From positions 248,001 to 312,000 of the forward strand of contig NZ_OCNH01000001.1 of assembly GCF_900230225.1 (NCBI RefSeq): DNA of 64,000 nucleotides, read 5' to 3'. Below the pieces are notes generated by a model. It saw nothing but the letters and a program-made list of their open reading frames with translations, ran no database searches and was not told where the DNA came from. This stretch comes from Spirosoma fluviale. Its GTDB lineage: Bacteria; Bacteroidota; Bacteroidia; Cytophagales; Spirosomataceae. Positions 46,386-55,177 of this stretch are shown in pieces (within the stretch, counting starts at the first letter, position 1; the number at the start of each line of letters is the position of its first letter). The position numbers were made by a program, and so were the translations under genes.

Positions 46386-46883
46386 CTAATACGATACGTT
46401 TTTATCGGCTGCTTCAACACGTTCTTTACTATTGACCGTACTACCCGTTACGGTAATTTCGTTCAAAACAACCCGGCCCGCCAAGTCCTGAACATACAGT
46501 TGATTGGTAGGAGCTAGGGCCGTATTCTGTTGGCGATAATCCACCAGGGTAAACGAAACAGGAAGAATGTAACGGCCCGTATACTGTAAGCTGAGCGGAG
46601 GTAGTTTTTTTAGCGCGTTTACTACCGTTGGCTCAAGACCGGCATAGGCCCATTCAGCACTATGATTGAGAATCGAAATAGCTTTAACACGCCCCTTTTC
46701 GTCAACCGTAAATTCAGCAAAAACCCGGCCGTACTTGCTTGACCACTCCGCCTGGCGGGGGTATTTTAAACGACGGTTCAGAACGGTGGAAAAGACTGGG
46801 TCCTGACTAAGCTTCGGCGTGATTTCCTGTGCTTGAGTCAGGCCGGTGATTGTCAACAATAAAAGCAACGGCAAATAGGGCAT
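46386..46883 (-). CDS. Exported TonB C-terminal-domain protein
   Basis: A 165-residue protein with a cleavable signal (MPYLPLLLLLTITGLTQAQ). Residues 35-120 read as a TonB C-terminal fold ('LKYPRQAEWSSKYGRVFAEF', 'VDEKGRVKAISILN', 'VVNALKKLPPL', 'GRYILPVSFTL'). True energy transducers have an uncleaved membrane anchor and a proline-rich spacer; this has neither. It could be a free periplasmic TonB-like domain. A short C-terminal extension (about 125-165) is unique. Downstream of and separate from the thioredoxin-fold gene. Confidence 0.7.
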   Translation of the reverse strand: MPYLPLLLLLTITGLTQAQEITPKLSQDPVFSTVLNRRLKYPRQAEWSSKYGRVFAEFTVDEKGRVKAISILNHSAEWAYAGLEPTVVNALKKLPPLSLQYTGRYILPVSFTLVDYRQQNTALAPTNQLYVQDLAGRVVLNEITVTGSTVNSKERVEAADKNVSY

Positions 46884-46942
46884 TTCGCTATTTGTTAAAG
46901 ATATTTAATGACAAGTTTCTAAATTCTCGGGCCGTATAAACC

Positions 46943-48046
46943 CTATTTCTTTACCAACTGCTCCAGCATGGCGGTCAACTCCTGAATGGACAGATCCCGG
47001 CCAATCATGATTTTGTTGGCGTCGAGCAGGACGTTGTCGGGCATATTCTTTACGGCAAAGTCTCTCGTAATAAGCGGAGCATCCATAAAATCCTGTACCT
47101 GAATCCAGGGCAGTGGAAACTTCGTCAAGGTATCCTGCCCGTACGGTTTGTCAAATTCGACGGATACCGTAACTAGTTCGAGTCCCAGCGGGCGATACTT
47201 CTCGTACAGCTTTTTTAGATCGAACTGACGCCTGCGGCAGCCAACCAGATTCCGCATGGAGAAGTCGATCAGAATAAACCGATTGGTCAGTTCAGATAAT
47301 CGGGTGGCTTTCCCATTGGCGGTCGGCAGACTAAAATCGGGTGATTTGCGACCCAATTGTTTTTGCGCCAGTTCGGCTTTGATGCGCTGGTAGGAGGGGT
47401 ACGAAGCAAACGTTGACAGGCTGTTGAATAAAGCCAGTGTTTGCGGGTAAGAGAACGAACTTGACGCGAACAGGTACCAACTGGATGCCAGCGTCGGCTG
47501 TTCGAGGATCAGGTTCGCCAGATCATTTCGGTCAAGCATTCGCAACGAATCCAGCGTATATTCGAGGGTAAAAGCCGTGAGTGAATCGCCCGTCAGCAGA
47601 GCGTTCATCATCGCCAGTTGGTCATCCGGTTCAAGGTCCCGCCCTTGCTTTGAACGGGTAAGCTGATCGGCCCAAGTTTCGCTGCTGGCTGAACCGGTAA
47701 TCATAGGCGGCTGAAAAGTACCTGACTCCACTCCGATCGACAGCTTAGGCGAGTCGATAAAAAATTGAATATCTTCTTTACGACCATCGACCCAAAGGTA
47801 AGCCGCGCAGGGTTCGGTAAGTTTTAGGGTGAAGGTGGCGCTGCGGTTCACGATGGTCGTGGTGTCGATAACAGTTGGGCCATGAAGGGGTTTGGCCACT
47901 ACCATCGCCTGTTTGCCCGCCCATTCCTTAGGGAAGAATCCGCTTATCGTACTGGTAAACTGTGCCCGTAAATGACCCGACAGGCTCAGGAAAAGGACGG
48001 CGAAAAGCCAGGCTGGTCGTTGGTGTTGGGTTTTTCGCTGGTTCAT
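46943..48046 (-). CDS. Exported thioredoxin/TlpA-fold protein lacking the first CxxC cysteine
   Basis: A 367-residue protein with a signal peptide (about 8-29, ends 'LRAQ'), a DUF4369-like N-terminal beta domain (about 30-120), a helical middle and a C-terminal TlpA/AhpC thioredoxin fold (about 232-367, 'KSPDFSLPTANGKATRLSEL', 'NMPDNVLLDANKIMIGRDL' with the cis-Pro). The usual 'DFWASWCGPCR' loop reads 'DFSMRNLVGCRRRQF': Leu267 replaces the reactive Cys and only Cys270 remains. It therefore should not be a disulfide reductase. The same loop length makes a frameshift unlikely. Confidence 0.8.
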   Translation of the reverse strand: MNQRKTQHQRPAWLFAVLFLSLSGHLRAQFTSTISGFFPKEWAGKQAMVVAKPLHGPTVIDTTTIVNRSATFTLKLTEPCAAYLWVDGRKEDIQFFIDSPKLSIGVESGTFQPPMITGSASSETWADQLTRSKQGRDLEPDDQLAMMNALLTGDSLTAFTLEYTLDSLRMLDRNDLANLILEQPTLASSWYLFASSSFSYPQTLALFNSLSTFASYPSYQRIKAELAQKQLGRKSPDFSLPTANGKATRLSELTNRFILIDFSMRNLVGCRRRQFDLKKLYEKYRPLGLELVTVSVEFDKPYGQDTLTKFPLPWIQVQDFMDAPLITRDFAVKNMPDNVLLDANKIMIGRDLSIQELTAMLEQLVKK

Positions 48047-48191
48047 GTGTTTCCCTGAGTCATGGTGGAATACGTAAATTATTCGGCTGTCAATCTGCTC
48101 GTTAGGTTGTATCTGAAACGCCCTATTACCTTGGTTTCGTCTGCCTGCCCAGGAGGCTAGGGGTGAATAGTAAAAAAACTGAAAGTTTTCC

Positions 48192-48224
48192 TTGACTCTC
48201 CCCTTACGTCATAGCCTACTTTTG
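48192..48224 (+). promoter_or_regulatory. Possible promoter of the MerR regulator
   Basis: TACTTTTG (TAnnTTTG) at 48217-48224 follows a TTG at 48192-48194 with a 22-base spacer, longer than the usual 19. MerR regulators act on promoters with long spacers, so autoregulation is possible. The ATG is 27 bases downstream. Confidence 0.45.
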
Positions 48225-48250
48225 TTTCGTCACTCAGCAACGATGTGTTT

Positions 48251-49015
48251 ATGCGGGAATATTCAGTGAAAAAGCTGGCGAAATTAGCCGGTGTCAGCGT
48301 GCGCACGCTGCACCATTATGACCGTCTGGGCCTGTTAAAGCCATCCATTCGTACCGAGGCCAGGTACCGTTTGTATGGCGAAAAAGAGTTGATACGGCTA
48401 CAGCAGATTCTCTTTTACAGGGAACTGGATTTCTCACTGGCCGAGATACAGGCCGTGCTGGATGCGCCGGACTTCAATGTGCTGACCGCCCTCGAAACTC
48501 ATAAACAGGCGCTGAAGCTCAGACAGGAACGACTCACAACGCTGCTCGTGACGATTGACAAAACGATTTTAACGTTAAAAGGAGAACGAGTTATGTTAAC
48601 CAACGAAGAATTATACCAGGGTTTCCCAAAAGGGGATGTCTATAGAAAAGAAGCCATTGAAAAATACGGCAGTCAGGTTGTTGAGGAGTCGGAGGAAAAG
48701 CTACGCAGGATGGGGAAACCCGATTTTACCAAGCTAAAGGCCGATCAGCAGGAAATTGCCCAGGCACTGGCGGCAATGCTGCACCTGGACCCAACCAGCG
48801 GGGCTGTTCAACAGCAGATTGCCCGGCATTATGCCAACATCCGGGGCTTCTGGGGCGAGTCGGTTTGCCGGAGCCGAAACATGGCCGACGCTTATAAAGG
48901 ACTGGCTCAACTGTATATCGACGACCCCCGATATACAACCCAGGACGGTCAGTCTAATCCGGAATACGCAGCTTTTTTGAACAAAGCCATGGTGTATTTT
49001 GCAGAAAGGCTTTAG
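48251..49015 (+). CDS. MerR family regulator with TipAS effector domain
   Basis: A 254-residue transcription factor. The N-terminal 70 residues are a MerR winged helix-turn-helix ('YSVKKLAKLAGVSVRTLHHYDRLGLLKPS', 'ARYRLYGEKELIRLQQILFYREL', each in part), then a coiled coil (about 75-115), and the C-terminal half (about 120-254) matches the TipAS antibiotic-recognition domain ('ALAAMLHLDPTSGAVQQQIARHY', 'GLAQLYIDDPRYT', each in part). TipAS-type regulators bind cyclic thiopeptides or other drugs and activate resistance genes. No target gene is adjacent. Confidence 0.88.
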   Translation: MREYSVKKLAKLAGVSVRTLHHYDRLGLLKPSIRTEARYRLYGEKELIRLQQILFYRELDFSLAEIQAVLDAPDFNVLTALETHKQALKLRQERLTTLLVTIDKTILTLKGERVMLTNEELYQGFPKGDVYRKEAIEKYGSQVVEESEEKLRRMGKPDFTKLKADQQEIAQALAAMLHLDPTSGAVQQQIARHYANIRGFWGESVCRSRNMADAYKGLAQLYIDDPRYTTQDGQSNPEYAAFLNKAMVYFAERL

Positions 49016-49017
49016 CA

Positions 49018-49081
49018 GAGCAGATACAGGGAGTCGTGTGAGCTATTGACGAATAACCCACACGACTCCCTGTATCTGCTC
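49018..49081 (+). terminator. Hairpin with 23-bp perfect arms after the MerR gene
   Basis: Arms 49018-49040 and 49059-49081 are exact complements around an 18-base loop. It begins right after the TAG of the regulator gene and ends about 65 bases before the response regulator start on the same strand. Confidence 0.75.
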
Positions 49082-49145
49082 CACTTTTCCCAAATCTTTC
49101 CAACATTGCCGCTTACTTTAGCCGTCTGTTACGATTGGCAACGCG

Positions 49146-49823
49146 ATGAAAGTACTGGTGGTAGAAGATGAACAGGGGCTGGCCGAAAGCATCACCGACT
49201 ATATGGTGAAAGACGGCTACGTGTGCGAAACGGCGGCTACCTTCCGCGAAGCCGAAGAGAAAATACACCTCTATACGTATGATTGTGTGATCGTCGACCT
49301 GACCCTGCCCGACGGCAACGGCTTCCAGATCATCGAAGCCCTCAAACGACTCCTTGTTACTACGGGAGTCATCATCATTTCGGCGCGGGATGCCCTGGAA
49401 GATAAACTGAAAGGGCTGGAGATCGGCTCGGACGATTACCTCACCAAACCCTTTCACCTCTCGGAACTGAACGCCCGGGTGAAGTCACTGCTGCGTCGGC
49501 GGCAGTTTGGCGGGCATACCGAAATCCGGTTTCAGGAAATCGTGGTGGTGCCGCACACGCGCAACGTGTTTGTGAACGGACAACCTGCGGCTCTGTCGCG
49601 GAAGGAGTATGATTTGCTGCTCTACTTCCTGTCTAATGTGGATGTGGCGCTCACCAAAGCCTCTATCGCCGAGCATCTTTGGGGCGATAACATCGACTCC
49701 GCCGATTCGTTTGATATGGTGTACTCGCACATTAAAAACCTGCGCCGGAAATTGCTGGAAAAAGGAGCCGCCGATTATATACAATCCATTTATGGTATCG
49801 GCTATAAATTCAGTCAGCCGTGA
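49146..49823 (+). CDS. OmpR-family response regulator
   Basis: A 225-residue two-component regulator with a receiver domain (about 1-118; phosphoacceptor Asp51 in 'IVDLTLPDG', acidic pair in 'VVEDEQ', Lys near 102 in 'YLTKPF') and a C-terminal OmpR winged helix (about 130-225, 'LSRKEYDLLLYFL', 'YSHIKNLRRKL', 'IQSIYGIGYKF'). Its stop overlaps the kinase start by four bases (GTGA), which shows translational coupling. The pair resembles metal- or stress-responding systems, but the stimulus is unknown. Confidence 0.93.
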   Translation: MKVLVVEDEQGLAESITDYMVKDGYVCETAATFREAEEKIHLYTYDCVIVDLTLPDGNGFQIIEALKRLLVTTGVIIISARDALEDKLKGLEIGSDDYLTKPFHLSELNARVKSLLRRRQFGGHTEIRFQEIVVVPHTRNVFVNGQPAALSRKEYDLLLYFLSNVDVALTKASIAEHLWGDNIDSADSFDMVYSHIKNLRRKLLEKGAADYIQSIYGIGYKFSQP

Positions 49824-51094
49824 AACTCCTCGCCAAAACCAACCGCATTTATCTGACTTTTTCGCTGGTTATCTACCTGCTTACGGCCATTGCCTTTTAC
49901 CAGATTATCCGGTTGGTGATCTACGATGAAGTCGAAAACCGGCTGCGGGTCGAACGGCGGGATTTCGAAGCGTACGTCCGGGCGCACAATGCCTGGTCGA
50001 ATATTCCGTATTTCGTTGAGAATAAAATCAACGTTACGCCCGTCAGGGGAGAGGTGCCTCCGATTTCCCTTGAGATATTTACCGATACGCTCATCCTGAA
50101 TCGGTACGACGATGAACTGATCCCCTTTCGGCAGTTAACTTTTTATGAGTCAATTCAGGGCAAAATACACCGGGTCGAGATCCGTAAATCGCTGATCCAG
50201 ACCTACCGGCTTATCGAAGTAATTACGGTGGCCATGCTGCTTTTTCTGGGTTTACTACTGGTGGGGAATTTCTGGTTTCAGGGCAAATTGTCGGGGCGGC
50301 TCTGGCTTCCTTTTTACGATACATTATCCCGATTAAAACGATTTGACCTCAGCAGCGTAACAGCACTGACACTGGACAAACCCGAGATAACCGAGTTTCG
50401 GGAGCTAAACGATGCATTGCAGAAAATGGCCGACAAAATGCAACAGGACTACCGGAGCTTGAAAGAGTTTACCGAGAATGCCTCCCACGAAATGCAAACG
50501 CCCCTGGCGCTCATTAACGCCACCGTGGAGCAACTCATTCAGAATGAGCAGTTGACCGAAACACAAACGCACTGGATTGAGCGTATTTATCAGGCGTCCC
50601 GCCGAATATCGCGCTTAAATCAGGGGTTGCTGTTGCTCGCCAAGATCGAAAACCGGCAGTTCAGCGACAGCCAGCCCGTCGATCTGTCGGCCCTCTTGAG
50701 CGAGAAATTATCAGATATGGACGAGGTGCTGTCGTTTAAGCAATTGTCTGTCAATGTGCAGCGAACGGAGCCGTTTGAGGTGCAGCTTCCGGTATCGCTG
50801 GCCGATAGTTTGGTGATGAATCTGGTCAACAACGCCATCAAACACAATCATCCACACGGACGGATCGACCTTGTGTCAACAAAAGATCAGCTCTGTCTGA
50901 GTAATACCGGCGGTCCGTTAACCTCTTCACCGGAGCGACTCTTCGAGCGATTCAAGAAAGAGAGCGCCGGGACTGACTCTGTAGGGCTGGGGCTATCCAT
51001 TATCCGGCAAATCGGCGACAGCTACGGGTTGAGCATCTCTTATCAGGAAACGGCAGGTATTCACTGCTTCCGTATCACGAAAGTGGTGAGTTAG
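49820..51094 (+). CDS. Sensor histidine kinase, partner of the OmpR-type regulator
   Basis: A 424-residue membrane kinase starting at GTG inside the regulator's last codons. Topology: helix 1 (about 10-33), a short extracytoplasmic sensor (about 34-132), helix 2 (about 133-153), a linker, HisKA with His223 ('ENASHEMQTPLALI'), and an HATPase domain (N box 'NLVNNAIKHNH', a degenerate G1 box, 'SVGLGLSIIRQIG'). The sensor domain is small and of unknown ligand. Confidence 0.92.
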   Translation: MKLLAKTNRIYLTFSLVIYLLTAIAFYQIIRLVIYDEVENRLRVERRDFEAYVRAHNAWSNIPYFVENKINVTPVRGEVPPISLEIFTDTLILNRYDDELIPFRQLTFYESIQGKIHRVEIRKSLIQTYRLIEVITVAMLLFLGLLLVGNFWFQGKLSGRLWLPFYDTLSRLKRFDLSSVTALTLDKPEITEFRELNDALQKMADKMQQDYRSLKEFTENASHEMQTPLALINATVEQLIQNEQLTETQTHWIERIYQASRRISRLNQGLLLLAKIENRQFSDSQPVDLSALLSEKLSDMDEVLSFKQLSVNVQRTEPFEVQLPVSLADSLVMNLVNNAIKHNHPHGRIDLVSTKDQLCLSNTGGPLTSSPERLFERFKKESAGTDSVGLGLSIIRQIGDSYGLSISYQETAGIHCFRITKVVS

Positions 51095-51143
51095 TTATTG
51101 GTTAATGAGTAGGTCGGATTATTTTTCAATAACCAATAACTAA
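51091..51143. terminator. Convergent terminator, 13-bp arms
   Basis: ttagttattggtt (51091-51103) pairs with aaccaataactaa (51131-51143). It overlaps the kinase stop (51092-51094) and the stop of the convergent DUF2490 gene (51140). The words resemble those around the 38.2-kb heptamer array. Confidence 0.65.
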
Positions 51144-51964
51144 TCGGGCTGAGTTGGTAGCCGTTCGGACGTACTTCTGCGTTTGATCCGGTAGGTCAGG
51201 TTAATAACAATGTTGTTTTTCCCCGTTGCCAATTGGGGTGTGAAAACCCCCTGATCGAAGGTGGCCGAGTTGTAATTGGTCTGATTTACCCAGCCAAGTT
51301 GAACAATCCACTGCTTGTCGAATTGATAACCGACCCCCGCATAAAGTCGGTTTCGCTCAAAAGTTGGTCCGACCGGGTTCAGGAAAATCTCGTTGAAAAT
51401 CGACATAAACGTTGTCTTTTCCGTAACGGTGCGATGGTTAAATGGAATAAACATATTGAGCCGGTAGCGAATACGGCTCCGAAATGGCGTGCTGCCATCC
51501 CGAAATGTAAACCAGCGCTGCTCCACTCGATACCGGTGCTCGAACTTCAGTCGGGTCAGGTACTGGTTTATGATGAGCTGTTCCCACAGGCGTTTCTCCG
51601 AGTTAAGTGGTCCATCAGACAGCACCTTGTAGTCATAGGTAGCGTATCGACCGCCTGCCAGTGTCAGCGTAAAGTTTTTATCGAGGTCGTAGCTGACCCC
51701 ACCTTTCAGTTCATTATAGAAAAACTGGCTGAATACGCCATTCGCACGGCCTTGAACTTCAGCAAAGCCACCCCACTTTTTCGGGCCAGTAGGTAACTGA
51801 ATTGTACCAATAAACCAGGTGCCCCAGGGAGAGGACGGAGTTAGAGCTGTTTGAGCAAGTGAGCCAGTAAAGGCCGGAACAAGGAAACTTACAAGCAGAC
51901 AAACGGTAATTCGGAAACAAGTCACAACAACTAATAGTAAGTAAAGCGCTGTAAAATTACTCAT
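51140..51964 (-). CDS. DUF2490 outer-membrane protein
   Basis: A 274-residue exported protein with a long hydrophobic N-terminus (residues 5-38, ending 'GSLAQ'). The mature part reads 'WGTWFIGTIQLPTGPKKWGGFAEVQGR' (in part), 'GVSYDLDKNFTLTLAGGRYATYDYK' (in part), 'KFEHRYRVEQRWFTFRDG' and 'ERNRLYAGVGYQFDKQWIVQLGW' (in part), typical of the DUF2490 beta-barrel family common in Bacteroidota. Function unknown. Confidence 0.85.
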   Translation of the reverse strand: MSNFTALYLLLVVVTCFRITVCLLVSFLVPAFTGSLAQTALTPSSPWGTWFIGTIQLPTGPKKWGGFAEVQGRANGVFSQFFYNELKGGVSYDLDKNFTLTLAGGRYATYDYKVLSDGPLNSEKRLWEQLIINQYLTRLKFEHRYRVEQRWFTFRDGSTPFRSRIRYRLNMFIPFNHRTVTEKTTFMSIFNEIFLNPVGPTFERNRLYAGVGYQFDKQWIVQLGWVNQTNYNSATFDQGVFTPQLATGKNNIVINLTYRIKRRSTSERLPTQPD

Positions 51965-52267
51965 TGTTACCGATAGTTTATCAACGGGCCCTAGCTCTTA
52001 ACACTTTAGTACTATTAGCTTCACAATAAGCTTCCCGGTAGACCAGAAAAGGGTTAGTACCTGGGCTGCTGTAAGGACATTGCCACGGGAAACTCACGAA
52101 TAATCAAAAGTCTATGGCTTGAGAAAGAGCCAGATGACCTTTTACTCAAATCATTCATTGAAATAATTGTCCAGAGCGGCTGAGCGTCCGCTTAATTCGT
52201 CAAATTTGTTGAAATCGCTCCGTGTGTACGCTGGCGATGATGGTACGTCTACTCAAACTTCCTGTCC
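51965..52267. other. Noncoding gap between divergent genes
   Basis: About 300 bases upstream of both the DUF2490 gene and the S9 peptidase gene. No repeat, hairpin or convincing TAnnTTTG element was found, and no credible open frame. Confidence 0.5.
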
Positions 52268-54184
52268 ATGAAAACACAATTCAGCAAACGAGTCTGGCTT
52301 TTGCTAAGCCTGTCTGTACTTTCAAGTATGGTTCTGGCCGGTCCAGCGCCGAAGCCAGCGGCCGTCCGAAAGTACACAATTGAGCAGTTCATGAAAACCA
52401 TTCGTTTTGGCGGGTCCGACATTTCGCCCGACGAAAAGACGGTTCTGTTTAGTAGTAATCAGGATGGGGTCTTTAATCTTTACGAGGTTCCATTTGATGG
52501 CAGTGGTCAGCCGAAGCAACTGACCAGGTCGACCACTAATGCCATTTATGTGCTGGGTTACCTACCCGACGGCCGGATTTTGTACAGCAGCGACCAGGGA
52601 GGTAACGAACTGAATCACATCTACCTGCGCGAAAAAGATGGCGCCGTAAGCGACCTGACCCCCGCCGAAAAAGCGAAGTTTCAATTTGCTGGGTTAAGCC
52701 ACGACCGTAAAAGCTTCTTTTATCAATCCAACCAGCGCAACCGGGCGGCTTTCGATGTGTATGAAATGGACATCGCGACGATGAAGCCTAAACTCCTGTT
52801 CGAAAATCCCGGCGGCTTCTTCCCCGGCGATGTATCGCCCGATAAACGGTACATCGCGCTGGCAAAAACCATCACCACAACAAACGGGGATGTATACCTG
52901 TATGATACAAAAACGAAAGAAACCAAACTGCTCACCAAACATGAGGGAGATGTAAATAATGGCCCGGAAGGATTTACGCCCGACGGGAAAAAGCTCCTGA
53001 TTTCGACGGATGAAGGCAATGAATTTGCGTATGTAAAAGCTTATGATTTAGCCAGCGGCCAGAGTGCCGTACTCGACAAAGCCAACTGGGATATTTCGGG
53101 TGATTACCTCTCGCACCGGGGGCGCTACCGCGTACTATCGGTCAATAACGACGCCCGTACTGAACTCAAAATCATCGATACGCGCACGAATCAACCCGTT
53201 AAACTCCCCGCCCTGCCCGGTGGCGATGTTACCGGCGTGAATATTACCGATAGTGAAGGCCGGATGACGTTTTATGTGAATAGCTCCAACTCACCCGCCA
53301 CGCTTTACTCGTACGACTTTAAATCAGGTAAAGTGACTCCTCTGGTACGGGGCCTGAACCCGGATATTGACCCCGACGATCTGGTGGCTGGCGAAGTGAT
53401 TCGGTATAAATCATTTGATGGAATGGAAATACCAGCTCTGTTGTATAAGCCCAAAGATGCCGGTGCAGGTGCAAAACTTCCCGCTATTCTGTCCATTCAT
53501 GGCGGGCCGGGTGGTCAAACCCGCCTGAACTACTCGCCCCTGGTGCAGTATCTGGTAAACAGCGGTTATGTGGTGCTGGCGGTCAACAACCGGGGCAGTT
53601 CGGGTTATGGTAAAACGTTTTATGCCGCCGACGACCGCAAGCACGGCGAAGCCGACCTGAAAGACTGTGTGGAATCGAAGAAGTTCCTGACGGCAACCGG
53701 CTATGTCGACCCGGCTAAGATCGGTATCATGGGTGGTTCTTATGGGGGCTACATGACCCTGGCCGGGCTTACGTTTACACCCGATGATTTTGCCGTTGGC
53801 GTTGACATTTTTGGCGTTGCCAACTGGCTCCGAACGTTAAACAGTATGCCCGAATGGTGGGGTCCACAACGCGATGCCCTATTTAAAGAGATCGGCCATC
53901 CCAAAACAGACTCTGTAGCACTTTATAATAAGTCGCCGTTATTTCATACCCAGCGGATCAAAAAGCCGCTTTTGGTTATCCAGGGGGCTAATGACCCGCG
54001 TGTGTTGAAGATCGAATCGGACGAGATTGTCACGAATGTCAGGAAAAACGGTGTTCCTGTTGAGTACGTCACCTTTCCTGACGAAGGGCACGGGTTTGTA
54101 AAGAAAGAAAATGAGATTACTGCCTATAAAGCCGTACGTGAGTTTCTCGACAAATACCTCCGGGGGCCAGACCTGGTGAGGTAA
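52268..54184 (+). CDS. S9 family (prolyl oligopeptidase-type) exported serine peptidase
   Basis: A 638-residue protein with a signal peptide (about 1-25, 'LSVLSSMVLAGPA'). An N-terminal beta-propeller ('FGGSDISPDEKTVLFSSNQDG', in part; repeats to about 370) precedes an alpha/beta-hydrolase with the acylaminoacyl-peptidase pattern. The triad is visible: Ser491 in GGSYGGYM, Asp576 in 'GANDPRV', His608 in 'EGHGF'. The 'IHGGPGGQTRLNYSP' oxyanion region also fits. It probably degrades small peptides in the periplasm. A strong terminator follows. Confidence 0.93.
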   Translation: MKTQFSKRVWLLLSLSVLSSMVLAGPAPKPAAVRKYTIEQFMKTIRFGGSDISPDEKTVLFSSNQDGVFNLYEVPFDGSGQPKQLTRSTTNAIYVLGYLPDGRILYSSDQGGNELNHIYLREKDGAVSDLTPAEKAKFQFAGLSHDRKSFFYQSNQRNRAAFDVYEMDIATMKPKLLFENPGGFFPGDVSPDKRYIALAKTITTTNGDVYLYDTKTKETKLLTKHEGDVNNGPEGFTPDGKKLLISTDEGNEFAYVKAYDLASGQSAVLDKANWDISGDYLSHRGRYRVLSVNNDARTELKIIDTRTNQPVKLPALPGGDVTGVNITDSEGRMTFYVNSSNSPATLYSYDFKSGKVTPLVRGLNPDIDPDDLVAGEVIRYKSFDGMEIPALLYKPKDAGAGAKLPAILSIHGGPGGQTRLNYSPLVQYLVNSGYVVLAVNNRGSSGYGKTFYAADDRKHGEADLKDCVESKKFLTATGYVDPAKIGIMGGSYGGYMTLAGLTFTPDDFAVGVDIFGVANWLRTLNSMPEWWGPQRDALFKEIGHPKTDSVALYNKSPLFHTQRIKKPLLVIQGANDPRVLKIESDEIVTNVRKNGVPVEYVTFPDEGHGFVKKENEITAYKAVREFLDKYLRGPDLVR

Positions 54185-54212
54185 CTGTCCGTTTATGAGT
54201 AGCCTGGCAAAC

Positions 54213-54258
54213 AAAAGCCCCACGCAGTAGTAATAATGAGCTACTGCGTGGGGCTTTT
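54213..54258. terminator. Terminator hairpin with T-run
   Basis: Arms 54213-54230 and 54241-54258 (18 bp, perfect) with a 10-base loop, rich in GC near the loop, and T-rich on the plus-strand exit. It lies between the S9 peptidase and the convergent small gene at 54288. Confidence 0.82.
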
Positions 54259-54287
54259 TAATAATGGAACGTCTCTTTGTCAGAAAC

Positions 54288-54590
54288 TTATTCACCCTCG
54301 GCTTCTATTGTCGCAATAACGTTTGCAATGGTTTCGCGCTGAGCGGGAGAAACCGCTTCGGATAGCGTCAGCAGGTCTGCTTTAATAGTTTGCCATTGAG
54401 GAAGACTCAAGACCAGTGCATCAGCCTGAAACTCGACTTCATTGCCCAAATCAGTTTGGGTGATGGGCAGTGGTTCCAGCACGGTTCGGGCGAATTCACT
54501 TCGTACCCGCTCCTTAACAAAGGGAACCGGGTCCAGATTTGCTTCTTTTAGTCGTTGTTTACTAAATACTTTCGTTTTCTTCCACCACAT
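54288..54590 (-). CDS. Small hypothetical protein, 100 aa
   Basis: A 100-residue protein I do not recognise. It starts MWWKKTKVFSKQRLKEANLDP, has no signal or membrane segment, and has predicted helices in the C-terminal half ('LPQWQTIKADLLTLSEAVS'). Minus strand, next to another small minus-strand gene with 74 bases between. Codon use matches neighbours. Confidence 0.55.
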   Translation of the reverse strand: MWWKKTKVFSKQRLKEANLDPVPFVKERVRSEFARTVLEPLPITQTDLGNEVEFQADALVLSLPQWQTIKADLLTLSEAVSPAQRETIANVIATIEAEGE

Positions 54591-54664
54591 ACGTTGAGTT
54601 AATTACATCGTTGCTTTCTCAGTCAACTGAAATAAGCGGGCAAAGTTATCAAGCCGTCCGGCTG

Positions 54665-54877
54665 TTATCGCATGGAGCCAACGTGGCGATTGAAGAATTT
54701 AATACCCGCATAGACATAGACCAGTAAAGCCGCCGATTCCAGAACCCCCTTAAGCTGATTAGGACGGTGCATATCGACGAAATAACGATCGACCCAGTCA
54801 ATCAGCAGTGTGAAGTAGACGACAAGAACCACAGTTGCACCGACAAGAATTAGTGAAAAAAGTAATGTTTTACGCAT
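54665..54877 (-). CDS. Small membrane protein, 70 aa
   Basis: A 70-residue protein from the ATG at 54877 with one strong helix (MRKTLLFSLILVGATVVLVV, residues 1-28) and a second hydrophobic stretch near 47-58 ('GVLESAALLVYVYAGIKFF', in part). No recognised family. Confidence 0.55.
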   Translation of the reverse strand: MRKTLLFSLILVGATVVLVVYFTLLIDWVDRYFVDMHRPNQLKGVLESAALLVYVYAGIKFFNRHVGSMR

Positions 54878-55177
54878 GTGTCCCAAAATCAAAAGGATAT
54901 TACAGTAAACGTGAGTACTGCTTAAGACCCGTACAGCGGTAAAGGGTTTAAGTGAGCTTTATTATTTTTCTATTTCTTATTTTGCGAGCAAATACGTTGC
55001 CATGTATAACTATCTGGAGCGTATTGACTTTAATAAAATATATATATTCATGTCGCTTGCAAGGGGTTACAAATATATACATCATTTTGTATTTTTTTTA
55101 TACATATGAAATTGTCTACTAAATTGATTCTGGCTAACCTAATTGTACTTTTACAACATTAACTAACAGGTAGATTT
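54878..55177. other. AT-rich intergenic region upstream of dtd
   Basis: 300 bases, AT-rich with runs of T and 'tatata', no open frame. It contains the promoter candidate for dtd listed separately and must also hold the promoter of the small minus-strand gene. Confidence 0.5.
55124..55153 (+). promoter_or_regulatory. Near-consensus promoter for dtd
   Basis: TTG at 55124-55126, a 19-base spacer, then TACTTTTA at 55146-55153, one base off TAnnTTTG. The ATG of dtd lies 24 bases further on. Confidence 0.6.

Noticed and set aside
49018-49081. Attenuator for the response regulator
   Set aside because: The hairpin starts right at the MerR stop, and its position fits an ordinary terminator; no leader peptide is visible.
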